Source of the DNA: Rhizobium sp. Leaf453
GTDB lineage: Bacteria > Pseudomonadota > Alphaproteobacteria > Rhizobiales > Rhizobiaceae
Direction of reading: 5' to 3'
DNA length: 64,000 nucleotides
Assembly (NCBI RefSeq): GCF_001425605.1
Contig: NZ_LMRG01000023.1
Span: forward strand, 350,291 to 414,290
In this document: in pieces, positions 53,660-62,396 of the stretch
Position numbering within the stretch: the stretch's first letter is position 1
Layout of the letters: each line of letters opens with the position of its first letter
The notes under the pieces: model-generated
Seen by the model: only the letters and a program-made list of their open reading frames with translations
Databases searched by the model: none
What the model was told of the DNA's origin: nothing
Made by a program: the position numbers and the translations under genes

Positions 53660-54754
53660 TCAGTGCGGGCGATGGGCCGCGACATCGGCCATTTCCTGCG
53701 GATTTTCGGTCTTGCCGTCCTTCAGCGATTCCATCCGCTCGGCCACTCGGTGATCGCCAGGATTTTCCTCGCGCTTCCAGGGTGTACGTCCCTTCAGGAC
53801 ACCGGATTCATGCACGATCTCGGCGACATATTCTTCCTGGCGATAGGCCATCACGTGAACGCCGGAGACGCCCTGGATTTCCTTCACCTCGTTGATGATG
53901 TCGATGCAGAGCTGCTTGCCTTCCTTCTTCTGGTCCTGCGCGCCTTCGAGCCGCTTGATGATCGCATCGGGAATATGGATGCCCGGCACGTTGTTGCGGA
54001 TCCAGTTGGCCGTCTTGGCGGATGCCAGCGGACCGACGCCGCAAAGGATGTAGCATTTCTCGTCAAAGCCGAGATCGCGCACCTTCTTCATGTATTCCCG
54101 GAACATCGGAACGTCGAAACAATACTGGCTCTGAACGAACTGCGCGCCGGCCTCGATCTTCTTCCCCAGGCGATAGGGACGGAAATCATAAGGCGGCGCG
54201 AACGGATTGATTGCAGCACCGAGAAAGACCTGCGGCGGCGTCGTCAGCTTGCGGCCGGAGAGGAATTTCGAATTGTCGCGCATGACGCGCACGGTTTCGA
54301 GCAGCGACATGCAGTCGAGGTCGAAGACGGGTTTTGCGCCCGGCTGATCGCCGGCCTGTACGCCGTCGCCCGTCAGGCACATGATGTTGGCCACGCCCAT
54401 GGCGGCAGCCCCCAGCACATCGCCCTGGATGGCGATGCGGTTCTTGTCGCGGCAGGCGATCTGCATGATCGGCGCGTAACCCATGCGGGTCAGCAGTGCG
54501 CAGATGCCGACCGAGGACATGTGGCAGTTGGCGCCGGAGGCATCGACCGCGTTGATGCCATCGACCCAGCCTTCGAAAATGGCCGCGCGCTCGTAGACAT
54601 CCTCGGGATTGGCGCTGTCGGGCGGGTTCAGTTCGGCCGTGACGGCAAACTCGCCGCGGCGCAGGACACGCTCCAGACGGCCACGCGAGGAATGGCCGGG
54701 CAGGGGATCGAGCGGAAGATGGCGGCCAAGGGGATTTTCATCGATATGGGCCAT
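53660..54754 (-). CDS. Methylenetetrahydrofolate reductase, MetF-like subunit
   Basis: A 364-residue flavoprotein of the MTHFR family (AVTAELNPPDS, NAVDASGANCHMSS, NIMCLTGDGVQAGDQP with the FAD-binding region, and PPYDFRPYRLGKKIEAGAQFVQSQYCFD). It interconverts methylene-THF and methyl-THF; in this context it probably oxidises methyl-THF coming from the corrinoid methyltransferase (inference). It is longer than E. coli MetF (about 296) and is directly preceded by a MetV-like gene, as in the MetFV complexes of acetogens. It begins four bases after that gene's stop; the ribosome site is weak, so coupling is likely. Confidence 0.9.
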   Translation of the reverse strand: MAHIDENPLGRHLPLDPLPGHSSRGRLERVLRRGEFAVTAELNPPDSANPEDVYERAAIFEGWVDGINAVDASGANCHMSSVGICALLTRMGYAPIMQIACRDKNRIAIQGDVLGAAAMGVANIMCLTGDGVQAGDQPGAKPVFDLDCMSLLETVRVMRDNSKFLSGRKLTTPPQVFLGAAINPFAPPYDFRPYRLGKKIEAGAQFVQSQYCFDVPMFREYMKKVRDLGFDEKCYILCGVGPLASAKTANWIRNNVPGIHIPDAIIKRLEGAQDQKKEGKQLCIDIINEVKEIQGVSGVHVMAYRQEEYVAEIVHESGVLKGRTPWKREENPGDHRVAERMESLKDGKTENPQEMADVAAHRPH

Positions 54755-54758
54755 GGTG

Positions 54759-55337
54759 TCAGGCGTCCTTTGCAGCGGCTGCTGCTTCACGGGCTTCAGC
54801 GGCCTGCGCGGTCACGCGCAGCCAGGACGACGTCTCCCGCAGCGACTGGTTGACGGGTTTTTGCACGTTCAGGATCGCATCCCCCTTCACCATGTTGCGC
54901 GAGCCTTCCCAGGCCTTGACCCAGACACAGGGCATGTCCGGCTCGACTTCACAATTGCCATTGGCGCGAACGCCGCCACAGGGACCGTTGCGCAACTGCT
55001 TGGGGCAGTTCATCGGGCAGGACATGCCGGTCGATGAGAGCGCGCATTGGCCGCACATGCGACAGTCGAACAAGAGACCCTTCACGTTGCGCTCGATGAA
55101 GGTGATCGGCGCTTCAACACGGTTGTAACCGACGGCTTTCCAGAGCGGATGCAACAGCAGGAACACATCGGCGAAACGGTGGTAGAACCATTCGAGAAAG
55201 CGGGAATGACGCACGGCCCACAAACGGATCGTGTAGCTTCGGCGGGCGCGGCGGTTGGGCGAGACACCCGAAGGAGTGTAGGCGCCGGTCGCGGCCTTCT
55301 TGGCGGGGGCGGCATTGCCGGGTTTTGCGTCAGCCAT
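54759..55337 (-). CDS. MetV-like methylenetetrahydrofolate reductase C-terminal domain protein
   Basis: A 192-residue protein of the MTHFR C-terminal/zinc-and-cysteine-rich family (MetV). After a basic N-terminus the Cys region is C92, C95, C98, C107, C111, C120, C129 and C137 (FDCRMCGQCALSS, CPMNCPKQLRNGPCGG). In acetogens MetV pairs with MetF to form a heteromeric methylene-THF reductase with an iron-sulfur or zinc site, so the same pairing is expected with the next gene. I used the ATG giving MADAKPGNAA with GGAAAAG upstream; an ATG four codons earlier is possible. It overlaps the end of the 'virulence factor' gene by eight bases. Confidence 0.88.
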   Translation of the reverse strand: MADAKPGNAAPAKKAATGAYTPSGVSPNRRARRSYTIRLWAVRHSRFLEWFYHRFADVFLLLHPLWKAVGYNRVEAPITFIERNVKGLLFDCRMCGQCALSSTGMSCPMNCPKQLRNGPCGGVRANGNCEVEPDMPCVWVKAWEGSRNMVKGDAILNVQKPVNQSLRETSSWLRVTAQAAEAREAAAAAKDA

Positions 55338-55632
55338 TGTCTTTTCCACCGGATTTCACGAGAGCGACCAGTCGCTCCCGGTCATAGGCCGCCTCGAGTT
55401 CGGCTGCGGCCTTGTCCGCTTCCATTTCCAGATCGTCGGAAACGGGCGTCGGGTCGGCCTTTCGCCATTCGGCGAGATAGTCACCGCTGTCGGCCGCCCC
55501 GGTGCGCATGGCGCACATGTCGATCGCCTCGGTAAAGCGCAGGGTGAGTTCGCGCTTGGCGGTCTTGCGACCCTGCTTGATGATGACCTGGGCGGGAATG
55601 TCGCGCCAGTAAACGATAATGCGGTCTGCCAT
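55330..55632 (-). CDS. 'Virulence factor' family small protein
   Basis: A 100-residue protein starting MADRIIVYWRDIPAQVIIKQ with KRELTLRFTEAIDMCAMRTG, which matches the Pfam family named Virulence_fact. Despite the name no virulence function is established; members typically sit next to one-carbon and corrinoid genes in alphaproteobacteria, as here. The C-terminal half is acidic and helical. GGAGGA lies twelve bases before the ATG. Its stop overlaps the MetV-like gene. Confidence 0.82.
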   Translation of the reverse strand: MADRIIVYWRDIPAQVIIKQGRKTAKRELTLRFTEAIDMCAMRTGAADSGDYLAEWRKADPTPVSDDLEMEADKAAAELEAAYDRERLVALVKSGGKDNG

Positions 55633-55744
55633 ATGCCCGAAATCTCCTCCGGCCTGACAATGCGCATATACGCGCATCGGGGCTCACCTTGGCACGACGC
55701 GCGTCATGCTCAAAAGCGACCTATCTTGTCTGTCGGCGATATAA

Positions 55745-56521
55745 CTACCAGATGCCGCGCGAGATGCCATTCCAGAGCCATGTCCAGATCGGCGGATGAT
55801 ACCATTGTCGCGAAGGACCGTTTGCCGTCAACGGTTTGAGCGTGCCGGACAAGGCGTCCTCAATGGCCTGGATGACGATGTCGGTGGACGCCGCCGTCTG
55901 CAACAGCGGGTAGGTGTGCATCGTGTCGCTTTTCGACGGCTTGATGCGCGACTGGTAAAGGATGCCGCCCGTATCGACACCGGCATCGACCAGATGCACC
56001 GTGGCGCCGAAATTATCCTCATCGTTCTCGACCCGCGCCCAGTATCCGCCCATCAGTCCACGATATTGCGGATTGATGCCCGCGTGGAAATTGATGACGG
56101 GGCAGGGGATGGTTGCCAGCGTTGCCGGCGACAGCATGCGGCAGCTGACAAGAAAGATGACGGCTGGCTGGAGTGTCCGGATATGCCGGACCGCCTGCTC
56201 GCTGTTGATCGATTCCATGGATGTGATCGGGATTGCCGGATCGATGCGGTCGCTGACCCCGTAATTACGAATGATGTCGTCGGATCGCTGCTCGGTGAGC
56301 CGCTTGCCCAGTCGTGAGGCGATCATTGTCGCAAGCTGGCCGACGGCGGTGATCCAGCCGAGTTTGCGGGCGCGCCGCTTGACGAAGACAGACTTGGATT
56401 CCGGTTGTTCCTGCAACACAGCGACGTCGACAAAACGCGATGCCAGCGTATTGATCAGGATTTGCGGGTTTCGGCCGCCGGCGGTGACGACAAGGATCGT
56501 TTTGTTGGCGGCGGGCGTCAT
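55745..56521 (-). CDS. Formyltransferase-fold protein
   Basis: A 258-residue protein with the N-10-formyl-THF-dependent formyltransferase fold: PVINFHAGINPQYRGLMGG (catalytic Asn/His region, HxGxxPxYRG) and GATVHLVDAGVDTGGIL (catalytic Asp). The N-terminal half is Rossmann-like (ILVVTAGGRNPQILINTLA). Substrate unknown; such proteins formylate amino sugars, amino acids or purine precursors. It lies in the one-carbon cluster, but its role there is not clear. Residues near the C-terminus (PPIWTWLWNG) suggest a membrane-near or protein-contact tail. Confidence 0.8.
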   Translation of the reverse strand: MTPAANKTILVVTAGGRNPQILINTLASRFVDVAVLQEQPESKSVFVKRRARKLGWITAVGQLATMIASRLGKRLTEQRSDDIIRNYGVSDRIDPAIPITSMESINSEQAVRHIRTLQPAVIFLVSCRMLSPATLATIPCPVINFHAGINPQYRGLMGGYWARVENDEDNFGATVHLVDAGVDTGGILYQSRIKPSKSDTMHTYPLLQTAASTDIVIQAIEDALSGTLKPLTANGPSRQWYHPPIWTWLWNGISRGIW

Positions 56522-56541
56522 GCTCGGCGATGTTCCGGTTT

Positions 56542-57183
56542 TCAGAAGATGAAGGTCAGGAGCGCGCCGGCAGCAAGTACGACCGCGCCTGCAACGGCGA
56601 GCGAGACGATACCGATCAGGGCACCGGCAGCAAGCCCCAAACCATCCCGCTCTGTGTGGGCGAAACCGATGACGGCGAGCGCGAAAGCGGGCAGCCAGTT
56701 GCCGAAGGGGATCGGCAGGAAGATGACGATCGCAAGGATCAGCGCCAGGAGCCCGATCAGGCGTTCGGCCATCCGGCCACCGAGAAACCAGAATCGCGCC
56801 CGGACCAAGGTTTCCGCGCGCTGGAGCCAGGGCGAGATGCGGTTGACGAAGACGAAGAATGCGGCGTTCTCGAAGGCATAGTCGCCCATACGCTTGGGTA
56901 ACCAGATGCGGCTGCGGCGCGAGGCGAACATCTGCCAGGCGACAAAGATCAGCGGCAAGCCGAGAATGAAGGTCGCGCCGGGCGGAAGCGGAATAAGATT
57001 GGGAAGGGCGAAGACAACGAGAAAGGCGCCGAAGGAGCGGTCCTCCATGGCGATGGCGAGATCGCGCAGGGTGATCTTCGGGCCGGCATTGAGGGCGAGG
57101 TTGCGAAGAAGCTGGGAAAGCTGTTGCGGATGGTCATGTACCGCCGTTCTCGGCGAAAGCCCCGTCGCGAAAGTGTCCGTCAT
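56542..57183 (-). CDS. ExoD family membrane protein
   Basis: A 213-residue protein with about four membrane spans and the ExoD pattern: ALNAGPKITLRDLAIAMEDRS, FALPNLIPLPPGATFILGLPL, and RMGDYAFENA. In Sinorhizobium exoD affects exopolysaccharide production and nodule invasion; this copy's role is unknown. The ATG giving MTDTFATGLSP was chosen with GGACGACGG upstream; 23 extra in-frame codons are basic and not family-like. It lies within the minus-strand one-carbon cluster but may be an unrelated passenger. Confidence 0.82.
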   Translation of the reverse strand: MTDTFATGLSPRTAVHDHPQQLSQLLRNLALNAGPKITLRDLAIAMEDRSFGAFLVVFALPNLIPLPPGATFILGLPLIFVAWQMFASRRSRIWLPKRMGDYAFENAAFFVFVNRISPWLQRAETLVRARFWFLGGRMAERLIGLLALILAIVIFLPIPFGNWLPAFALAVIGFAHTERDGLGLAAGALIGIVSLAVAGAVVLAAGALLTFIF

Positions 57184-57309
57184 CCCCGTCGTCCTTTTGT
57201 TGTGCTTGTGGGACGGAGTGTGGCGTCGAGCCCTTACGATGGACTTAATCAAATCGAGGCGCGGGCATAAACTGGGCGCAAGGCTAACAGATGGTTGCCT
57301 GCGACATGA

Positions 57310-57909
57310 TCACGCCTGCAGCAGTGCTGGCGTCAGGTCGCCGTAGCCGGTGAAGCGATATTCGTATTCGAGACCAAGCGTTTGCGCTGCCTTCTTCGCT
57401 TTTTCCTGCAGCTTTTCGTCCTCGACCTGCGAGAGATAGACGAGTTTCCTGTAATGACCGAAATACATGTCGCGGAGTTCCGGATGCCGGTCGAGGCCGA
57501 GCGGCTCGATCACGAAGGCCTCGAACTGGCGGGCAAGGAAATCGGTCAGGAAGAACGAGGTGAAATCGTCATCCCAGCCGTTTTGGAACGCCTCGTTGCC
57601 GGCGAAGAAGGAAAAACAGTGCGGTCCGGCAATTCGCTCGACCTTTTCGTCTTCACAGAGCGTGTCGAGCAGGCCGCCTGTACCGCAATCGGCATAGGCG
57701 ACAAAGATGCGTCCGAATCCTTCGGCGCGCGCCTTGTCGATGGCTGCCTTGAGGCCGGGCGTGATTTTTTCCGGTGTGTTGTGCCAGATGGCGGGAAGAC
57801 AGGTCAGATCGATATGGCCGAGCCCGTTGACCTCGCAGACGGCCAGGATTTCGCGAGCGATGGCTCCGCAACCAATGACGTGAACTTTTTCCGCTTTCGC
57901 GCGTTCCAT
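57310..57909 (-). CDS. DUF1638 protein
   Basis: A 199-residue soluble protein starting VIGCGAIAREILAVCEVNG after a short basic lead, with IFVAYADCGTGGLLDTLCE and HCFSFFAGNEAFQNGWDDD, the DUF1638 pattern including conserved Cys/His. DUF1638 genes are repeatedly found next to corrinoid methyltransferases (MttB/MtbC types) in bacteria and archaea, as here, so a role in that system is likely (inference). GGATC is the ribosome site. The gene follows the corrinoid-protein gene after an entericidin-like gene and a terminator on the opposite strand. Confidence 0.82.
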   Translation of the reverse strand: MERAKAEKVHVIGCGAIAREILAVCEVNGLGHIDLTCLPAIWHNTPEKITPGLKAAIDKARAEGFGRIFVAYADCGTGGLLDTLCEDEKVERIAGPHCFSFFAGNEAFQNGWDDDFTSFFLTDFLARQFEAFVIEPLGLDRHPELRDMYFGHYRKLVYLSQVEDEKLQEKAKKAAQTLGLEYEYRFTGYGDLTPALLQA

Positions 57910-57967
57910 AGCCGAAGATCCTTCTTCCTCGTCAATCTACCCGGCAAAAGTGCAAGGAACCCATCCC

Positions 57968-58126
57968 ATGACTGCAAAGACAATCGCAACGATCGGTATC
58001 GTTCTGTTCTCGCTCACGACGCTCGCTTCTTGCGGCAACACCATTCGCGGTATGGGCCGTGACACGGCAAACGCGGTGGATGCGACGCAGGATGCCGGCC
58101 GCAGCGTCGAGCGCGCCGCCAACTGA
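57968..58126 (+). CDS. Entericidin A/B-like lipoprotein (52 aa)
   Basis: Reads MTAKTIATIGIVLFSLTTLA then SCGNTIRGMGRDTANAVDAT: a lipobox (LASC, lipidated Cys at residue 22) followed by the entericidin-like GNTIRGxGRDT motif. Entericidins are small outer-membrane-associated lipoproteins with antidote/toxin or stress roles. AAGGAAC is the ribosome site. It is on the + strand, divergent from the DUF1638 gene, and convergent with the corrinoid-protein gene across a shared terminator. Confidence 0.82.
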   Translation: MTAKTIATIGIVLFSLTTLASCGNTIRGMGRDTANAVDATQDAGRSVERAAN

Positions 58127-58143
58127 TTCCGCCCTGATATAAG

Positions 58144-58181
58144 AAAACCGGCCGCGCTTTTCATCAGCACGGCCGGTTTTT
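58144..58181. terminator. Bidirectional terminator between entericidin-like and corrinoid-protein genes
   Basis: An 11-bp perfect stem (AAAACCGGCCG/CGGCCGGTTTT) with a 15-base loop; A-run on one side, T-run on the other in both directions. It lies 17 bases past the entericidin stop and 20 bases past the corrinoid stop. Confidence 0.75.
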
Positions 58182-58201
58182 GCATGTTCAAACGTGTTTG
58201 A

Positions 58202-58900
<699 letters not shown>

Positions 58901-59258
58901 GATAGGTTTCCTCGGTTCCAGGCGCTGTCAGGCCCATTCCTCCCGACGCAGCCACTATACTTAGCTTTGTTGTTTTCAAAAGCTCTTTTCGAAAGCGACG
59001 TCGCATGCCGTGAAAAACGACGGCGTTGTTTAACATGGTTTTCTGCACGCGAAAGGGAATGTCGGAACAGGACGGAAAGAGGGGCTGTCAGAGGCATTGG
59101 TTGTGTTTGATCGGCGGCTTGTCCCGGCAGTATCGGCGTTCCGTTTGAATGTCGATCGGGATGCTATGAAATCTTTATACCTTTGCCGATCTTCCGGAAT
59201 GGCATTCCTATGGATGGCGGCTCTACGTTTCCCGTCATCCGAAACAGGTAGCAGACCG
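58901..59258. other. Intergenic region without recognisable gene
   Basis: About 360 bases upstream of the corrinoid-protein gene. It should hold that gene's promoter on the minus strand; no clear -35/-10 pair, riboswitch (including cobalamin box) or operator was recognised. No convincing frame on either strand. Confidence 0.4.
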
Positions 59259-59366
59259 ATGCCGATACCGACGACCGATCCATTCCGTTACGCGAAATCC
59301 GCCTCCCGAAGCGGCATCCTCCATGCCGGGCGCCAGCGTTCTGTTCAGCGGCAGAGGCGGGCGCGG

Positions 59367-59441
59367 ATGACGGCGGTTCTGAATATCGTCGCGATCGGGC
59401 TTTCCCTTGCTTTTGTTGCGGCCATCCTCGCAACCGCCTGA
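59367..59441 (+). CDS. Possible very small membrane peptide (24 aa)
   Basis: The frame gives MTAVLNIVAIGLSLAFVAA, almost wholly one hydrophobic span, with a purine-rich GAGGCGG before the ATG. Longer in-frame starts exist (59259). Tiny hydrophobic peptides of this form occur in rhizobia, but size alone makes this call weak. Confidence 0.3.
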   Translation: MTAVLNIVAIGLSLAFVAAILATA

Positions 59442-59450
59442 GGCCATGTG

Positions 59451-59936
59451 ATGACGACGATGAACGGGTCTCCGATGGTGGAGGTTGCTTCGGCGACCGG
59501 ACAGACGTCTCTGCGGACGGCGTTGGCCAGCCTTCTGGCACGGGTATGCGCCGCCCGCGTGCTGCGGGAACACTACATTTGGGAGGCCGTGCGTCTCCTG
59601 CCTGACACTGCCGGACTACCGGAAGACATCCGGCACTCTCCCATGCTCCACGACCTCATGGAAAAGGACGCGTTTGGCAGTGCTTTGCGCCTTCTTGCGA
59701 AGGCTTGCCGGCCATCGCGCGAGTTTTCCCGCCATGAGCAAAGGGGTGACCGCTGGCATGCTACGGTTCAGGTCGCAGGCGCGTTGGGCCGTGGCCGGCC
59801 GGTAACCGGGAATCATCACGATCCGGCCGCCGCCATGCTGATTGCCCTGCTGCGGAGCGCAATTCCACAAGATCGCCAACCGAGGGCAGGGAGGCGGTTG
59901 AGAGCCAGTCACCATCAGGAGTTCGCCAATGAGTGA
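59451..59936 (+). CDS. Doubtful hypothetical protein before the DapA-like gene
   Basis: The first ~90 residues (e.g. LASLLARVCAARVLREHYIW, DTAGLPEDIRHSPMLHDLME) look like a plausible helical protein; the remainder is Arg/His-rich and reads like non-coding DNA. The end overlaps the DapA-like start. A frameshift after about residue 90, or a non-coding region, are both possible. No family recognised. Confidence 0.3.
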   Translation: MTTMNGSPMVEVASATGQTSLRTALASLLARVCAARVLREHYIWEAVRLLPDTAGLPEDIRHSPMLHDLMEKDAFGSALRLLAKACRPSREFSRHEQRGDRWHATVQVAGALGRGRPVTGNHHDPAAAMLIALLRSAIPQDRQPRAGRRLRASHHQEFANE

Positions 59937-60843
59937 ATTTTCACGTCCTCACGGCGCGATCTGCGACCTTGTTACGCCGTTCAACGGTGACAAGCTGGAC
60001 GAAGCATCCTTAGAGGATCTGATCGAATGGCAGATTTCGACGGGTATCGCGGGGTTGCTTGTGGCTGGCCCGACCGGCGAAAGCTGGGCTCTCTCGGACA
60101 CGGAACGGGCAAACATGATCCGGATCGCGGTTGCGACCGCCCGGAACCGCGTTCCTGTTCTGGCAGGTACCGGTACGAACTGCACCGAAACGGCGGTCGC
60201 GCGCACGGCGGAAGCTAGGAATCTCGGGGCTGCAGCGGCCTACATCGTGATGCCATACTACAACAAGCCCGCTCAGGAAGGCATCTATCGCCATTATGAA
60301 GCGCTTGCCGGACGTGTCGATTTGCCCATCATCATCGGTCTCGCGCCGCAGCGGACGGCCATCGACCTGGCGCCCCGGACACTGGAGAGGCTCGCGACGC
60401 TGCCCTCCGTCATCGGCATCGTCGATGCGACAGGTGACATCAGGCGTCTCATGACAATGCCGAATGCCTTGCGCCAGCATTTCTCCCTCTATTCGGGGAA
60501 TGATCTGACAGCTCTTCCGTTCACGATCGCAGGTGGATGTGGCGTCTTCTCTTCGGCAGCCAACCTCGTTCCGCGCCTGACGGTTGCGCTACACCAGGCA
60601 CTGGCGACCGGAAACATGCAATCAGCGCAACATTTGCAGGAGCGGTTGAATCCGCTGTTTCACGCATTGGAGCGCGAGCCCATGCCGGCTGCGGTAAAAT
60701 ATGGCCTGAGCCTCCTGCGAGGCCTGAGTGACGACGTTCGATTGCCATTGACGCCGGTCGCTGCAGAAACCACCGCCGCGATCAGGATGGCGCTTGCGCC
60801 GGTGCTGTGCAAACCGACACGGCAAGCGCGGCAATTCCTATGA
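59929..60843 (+). CDS. DapA-family protein lacking catalytic residues
   Basis: A 304-residue TIM-barrel protein clearly of the DHDPS/NAL family (HGAICDLVTPFNGDKLDE, LLVAGPTGESWALS, MPYYNKPAQEGIYRHYEAL). Aligned without gaps to E. coli DapA (offset +4), the Schiff-base lysine K161 is V165 (IGIVDATGD), Y133 is G137, and T44 is P48; Y107 (Y111) and R138 (R142) are kept. Normal aldolase/dihydrodipicolinate chemistry through a Schiff base is therefore not expected; a binding, regulatory or different catalytic role is inferred. It begins with ATG (MSEFSRPHGAIC) just inside the end of the doubtful frame before it. Confidence 0.88.
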   Translation: MSEFSRPHGAICDLVTPFNGDKLDEASLEDLIEWQISTGIAGLLVAGPTGESWALSDTERANMIRIAVATARNRVPVLAGTGTNCTETAVARTAEARNLGAAAAYIVMPYYNKPAQEGIYRHYEALAGRVDLPIIIGLAPQRTAIDLAPRTLERLATLPSVIGIVDATGDIRRLMTMPNALRQHFSLYSGNDLTALPFTIAGGCGVFSSAANLVPRLTVALHQALATGNMQSAQHLQERLNPLFHALEREPMPAAVKYGLSLLRGLSDDVRLPLTPVAAETTAAIRMALAPVLCKPTRQARQFL

Positions 60844-60970
60844 GATTTTAAGAAAACAGCCATTCGTTCCGAATGGAACGGATACGACCGCACCTCTATT
60901 TTCGAGGGGCGATGACCTTCGATCGAGAAACGATCGGGGATCCCGTCAACAACACAAGGTTAAAAGGATC

Positions 60971-61243
60971 ATGGGCAGTCGATACCCCATTCAACATTCG
61001 CTTTCCGCAACAGCGCGTTTCACCGTGGGCCAGGATCATCATGGCTGGTGGGTCGTGCAGGACAGGCTCGGCCGTGTCGGCGGATTGTTCGCAAACGAGG
61101 CGGCAGCGCTGCATTTCGCCGGCGAGCAAAGCAACCGCGATGCCCGCGCCATCTGCTGCGCCCCCAAGGGAAAGTGTGTTGAACTTGAAGGGGTGACGAT
61201 CGGTGCGGTGCCGCTGAACACCTACGCCGGCCGCGCGGCCTGA
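60971..61243 (+). CDS. Hypothetical 90-aa protein
   Basis: Starts MGSRYPIQHSLSATARFTVG and contains DHHGWWVVQDRLGRVGGLF, ALHFAGEQSN and two adjacent Cys (ICCAPKGKC). An AAAAGGATC site just before the ATG supports it. The pattern of an HxGxW..DxxG..GG element resembles small rhizobial proteins of unknown function. No signal peptide. Confidence 0.7.
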   Translation: MGSRYPIQHSLSATARFTVGQDHHGWWVVQDRLGRVGGLFANEAAALHFAGEQSNRDARAICCAPKGKCVELEGVTIGAVPLNTYAGRAA

Positions 61244-61381
61244 TGCTTTGGGGCGTGTGTTTCCCCCTAAAACGACCCGCGCCCCCTTTTTTATCCCAGA
61301 CCGTTCAGGTGCATCATCAGGGTGCGTCTGAACTGGCCACAGTCTTCTGAAACGCGATGTCGCACTGGAAGGAGTTGGATC

Positions 61382-62230
61382 ATGAGCAGTGTCGAATCCC
61401 CCATGAATGGCCCGGCGGCGCCGAGGTCCGGTTTCGACCCGGAGCCGAATATCGCGGCCCCCGGTCCATCCGCGTTCATCGCCTGCCTCGCTTCGGTCGG
61501 CATGACGGCCGCCGCCACCGTCATTGCCGTCGGCCTCGACAACGGCATGACGATCCCCAATGTCTCGCTGATTTTCGTCCTGCCGGTCATCATCTGCGGG
61601 CTCGTGTTCGGCTTGGGCTCTTCCTTGCTGTCGGCCGTGCTGGGCGCGCTGTCCTATAACTTCTTCCTGACGGAACCGCGCTACTCGCTGGCGGTCGATG
61701 ACCCCGCAAATGTCTGGGCGATCGCCCTGCTTTTCCTGGTGGGGCTGGTGGTCAGCAGCATTGCCCATACGTCCCGTCGCCGTGCAAGCGATGCGGCATT
61801 GCTTCGCAGGCAGACGGACCTCCTGCATGGCTACAGCCGGGACATGCTGAAAGCGACGGATATGGACAAGACGCTCGTCCTGACCGCGCAGGCTCTCGCC
61901 TCCCTGTTTCAGGTGCCCTCGACGGTGATGCTGATCGATTCGGGCAAGATCGTCTCGACGAAGACCGTTGGTGGCGTGGAGCCACAGGCAGGGGAACTCG
62001 ACGCGGCGCGGTTGTCGCTCGAGCACGGCAGCGCCACGCGGGCCGGGGCCTATCCCGCCGAAGCGTCGCGGTTCGATCTCTGGCCCGTGCCGTCCGCGAC
62101 GGGATCTTCGGCTGTCATCGGATTGGCATTCGAAGCCAACAAACGTCCGGCTTCACCGGAGTTTGTTGTCGATATCGTCGCAGGATTGATGGCCGGAGCG
62201 TTCAGGGCCAGTGGGGCGCGGGCGTCATAG
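61382..62230 (+). CDS. DUF4118 (KdpD-like) membrane protein without kinase domain
   Basis: A 282-residue protein. Residues ~30-125 contain four hydrophobic segments of the DUF4118 type (LIFVLPVIICGLVFG, LSYNFFLTEPRYSLAVDDP), the membrane unit of the KdpD potassium sensor. The rest (~130-280) is a GAF-like cytoplasmic region (DMDKTLVLTAQALASLFQVP) with no H-box or ATPase domain. It lies just before kup, so a link to potassium sensing is possible (inference). GGAG lies eight bases before the ATG. Confidence 0.82.
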   Translation: MSSVESPMNGPAAPRSGFDPEPNIAAPGPSAFIACLASVGMTAAATVIAVGLDNGMTIPNVSLIFVLPVIICGLVFGLGSSLLSAVLGALSYNFFLTEPRYSLAVDDPANVWAIALLFLVGLVVSSIAHTSRRRASDAALLRRQTDLLHGYSRDMLKATDMDKTLVLTAQALASLFQVPSTVMLIDSGKIVSTKTVGGVEPQAGELDAARLSLEHGSATRAGAYPAEASRFDLWPVPSATGSSAVIGLAFEANKRPASPEFVVDIVAGLMAGAFRASGARAS

Positions 62231-62396
62231 CGCGCGCTTGGTCCGCGGGCATTTTTAACCTGCGGTATCCGGCTTGTGCGTGAGAGCTTTCAACAGCGAA
62301 TGTTCAGGTTGCCGACCGATAAGCAATTGCCGGAAACGCTGCACTGCATCATATAAGGGCGAACAATTCAAAGCGCCTTCGGCGCCGGAGCCCTTC

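Noticed and set aside
58901-59258. Cobalamin riboswitch upstream of the corrinoid-protein gene
   Set aside because: No B12-box-like sequence or fitting stem pattern was recognised in the 360-base region.
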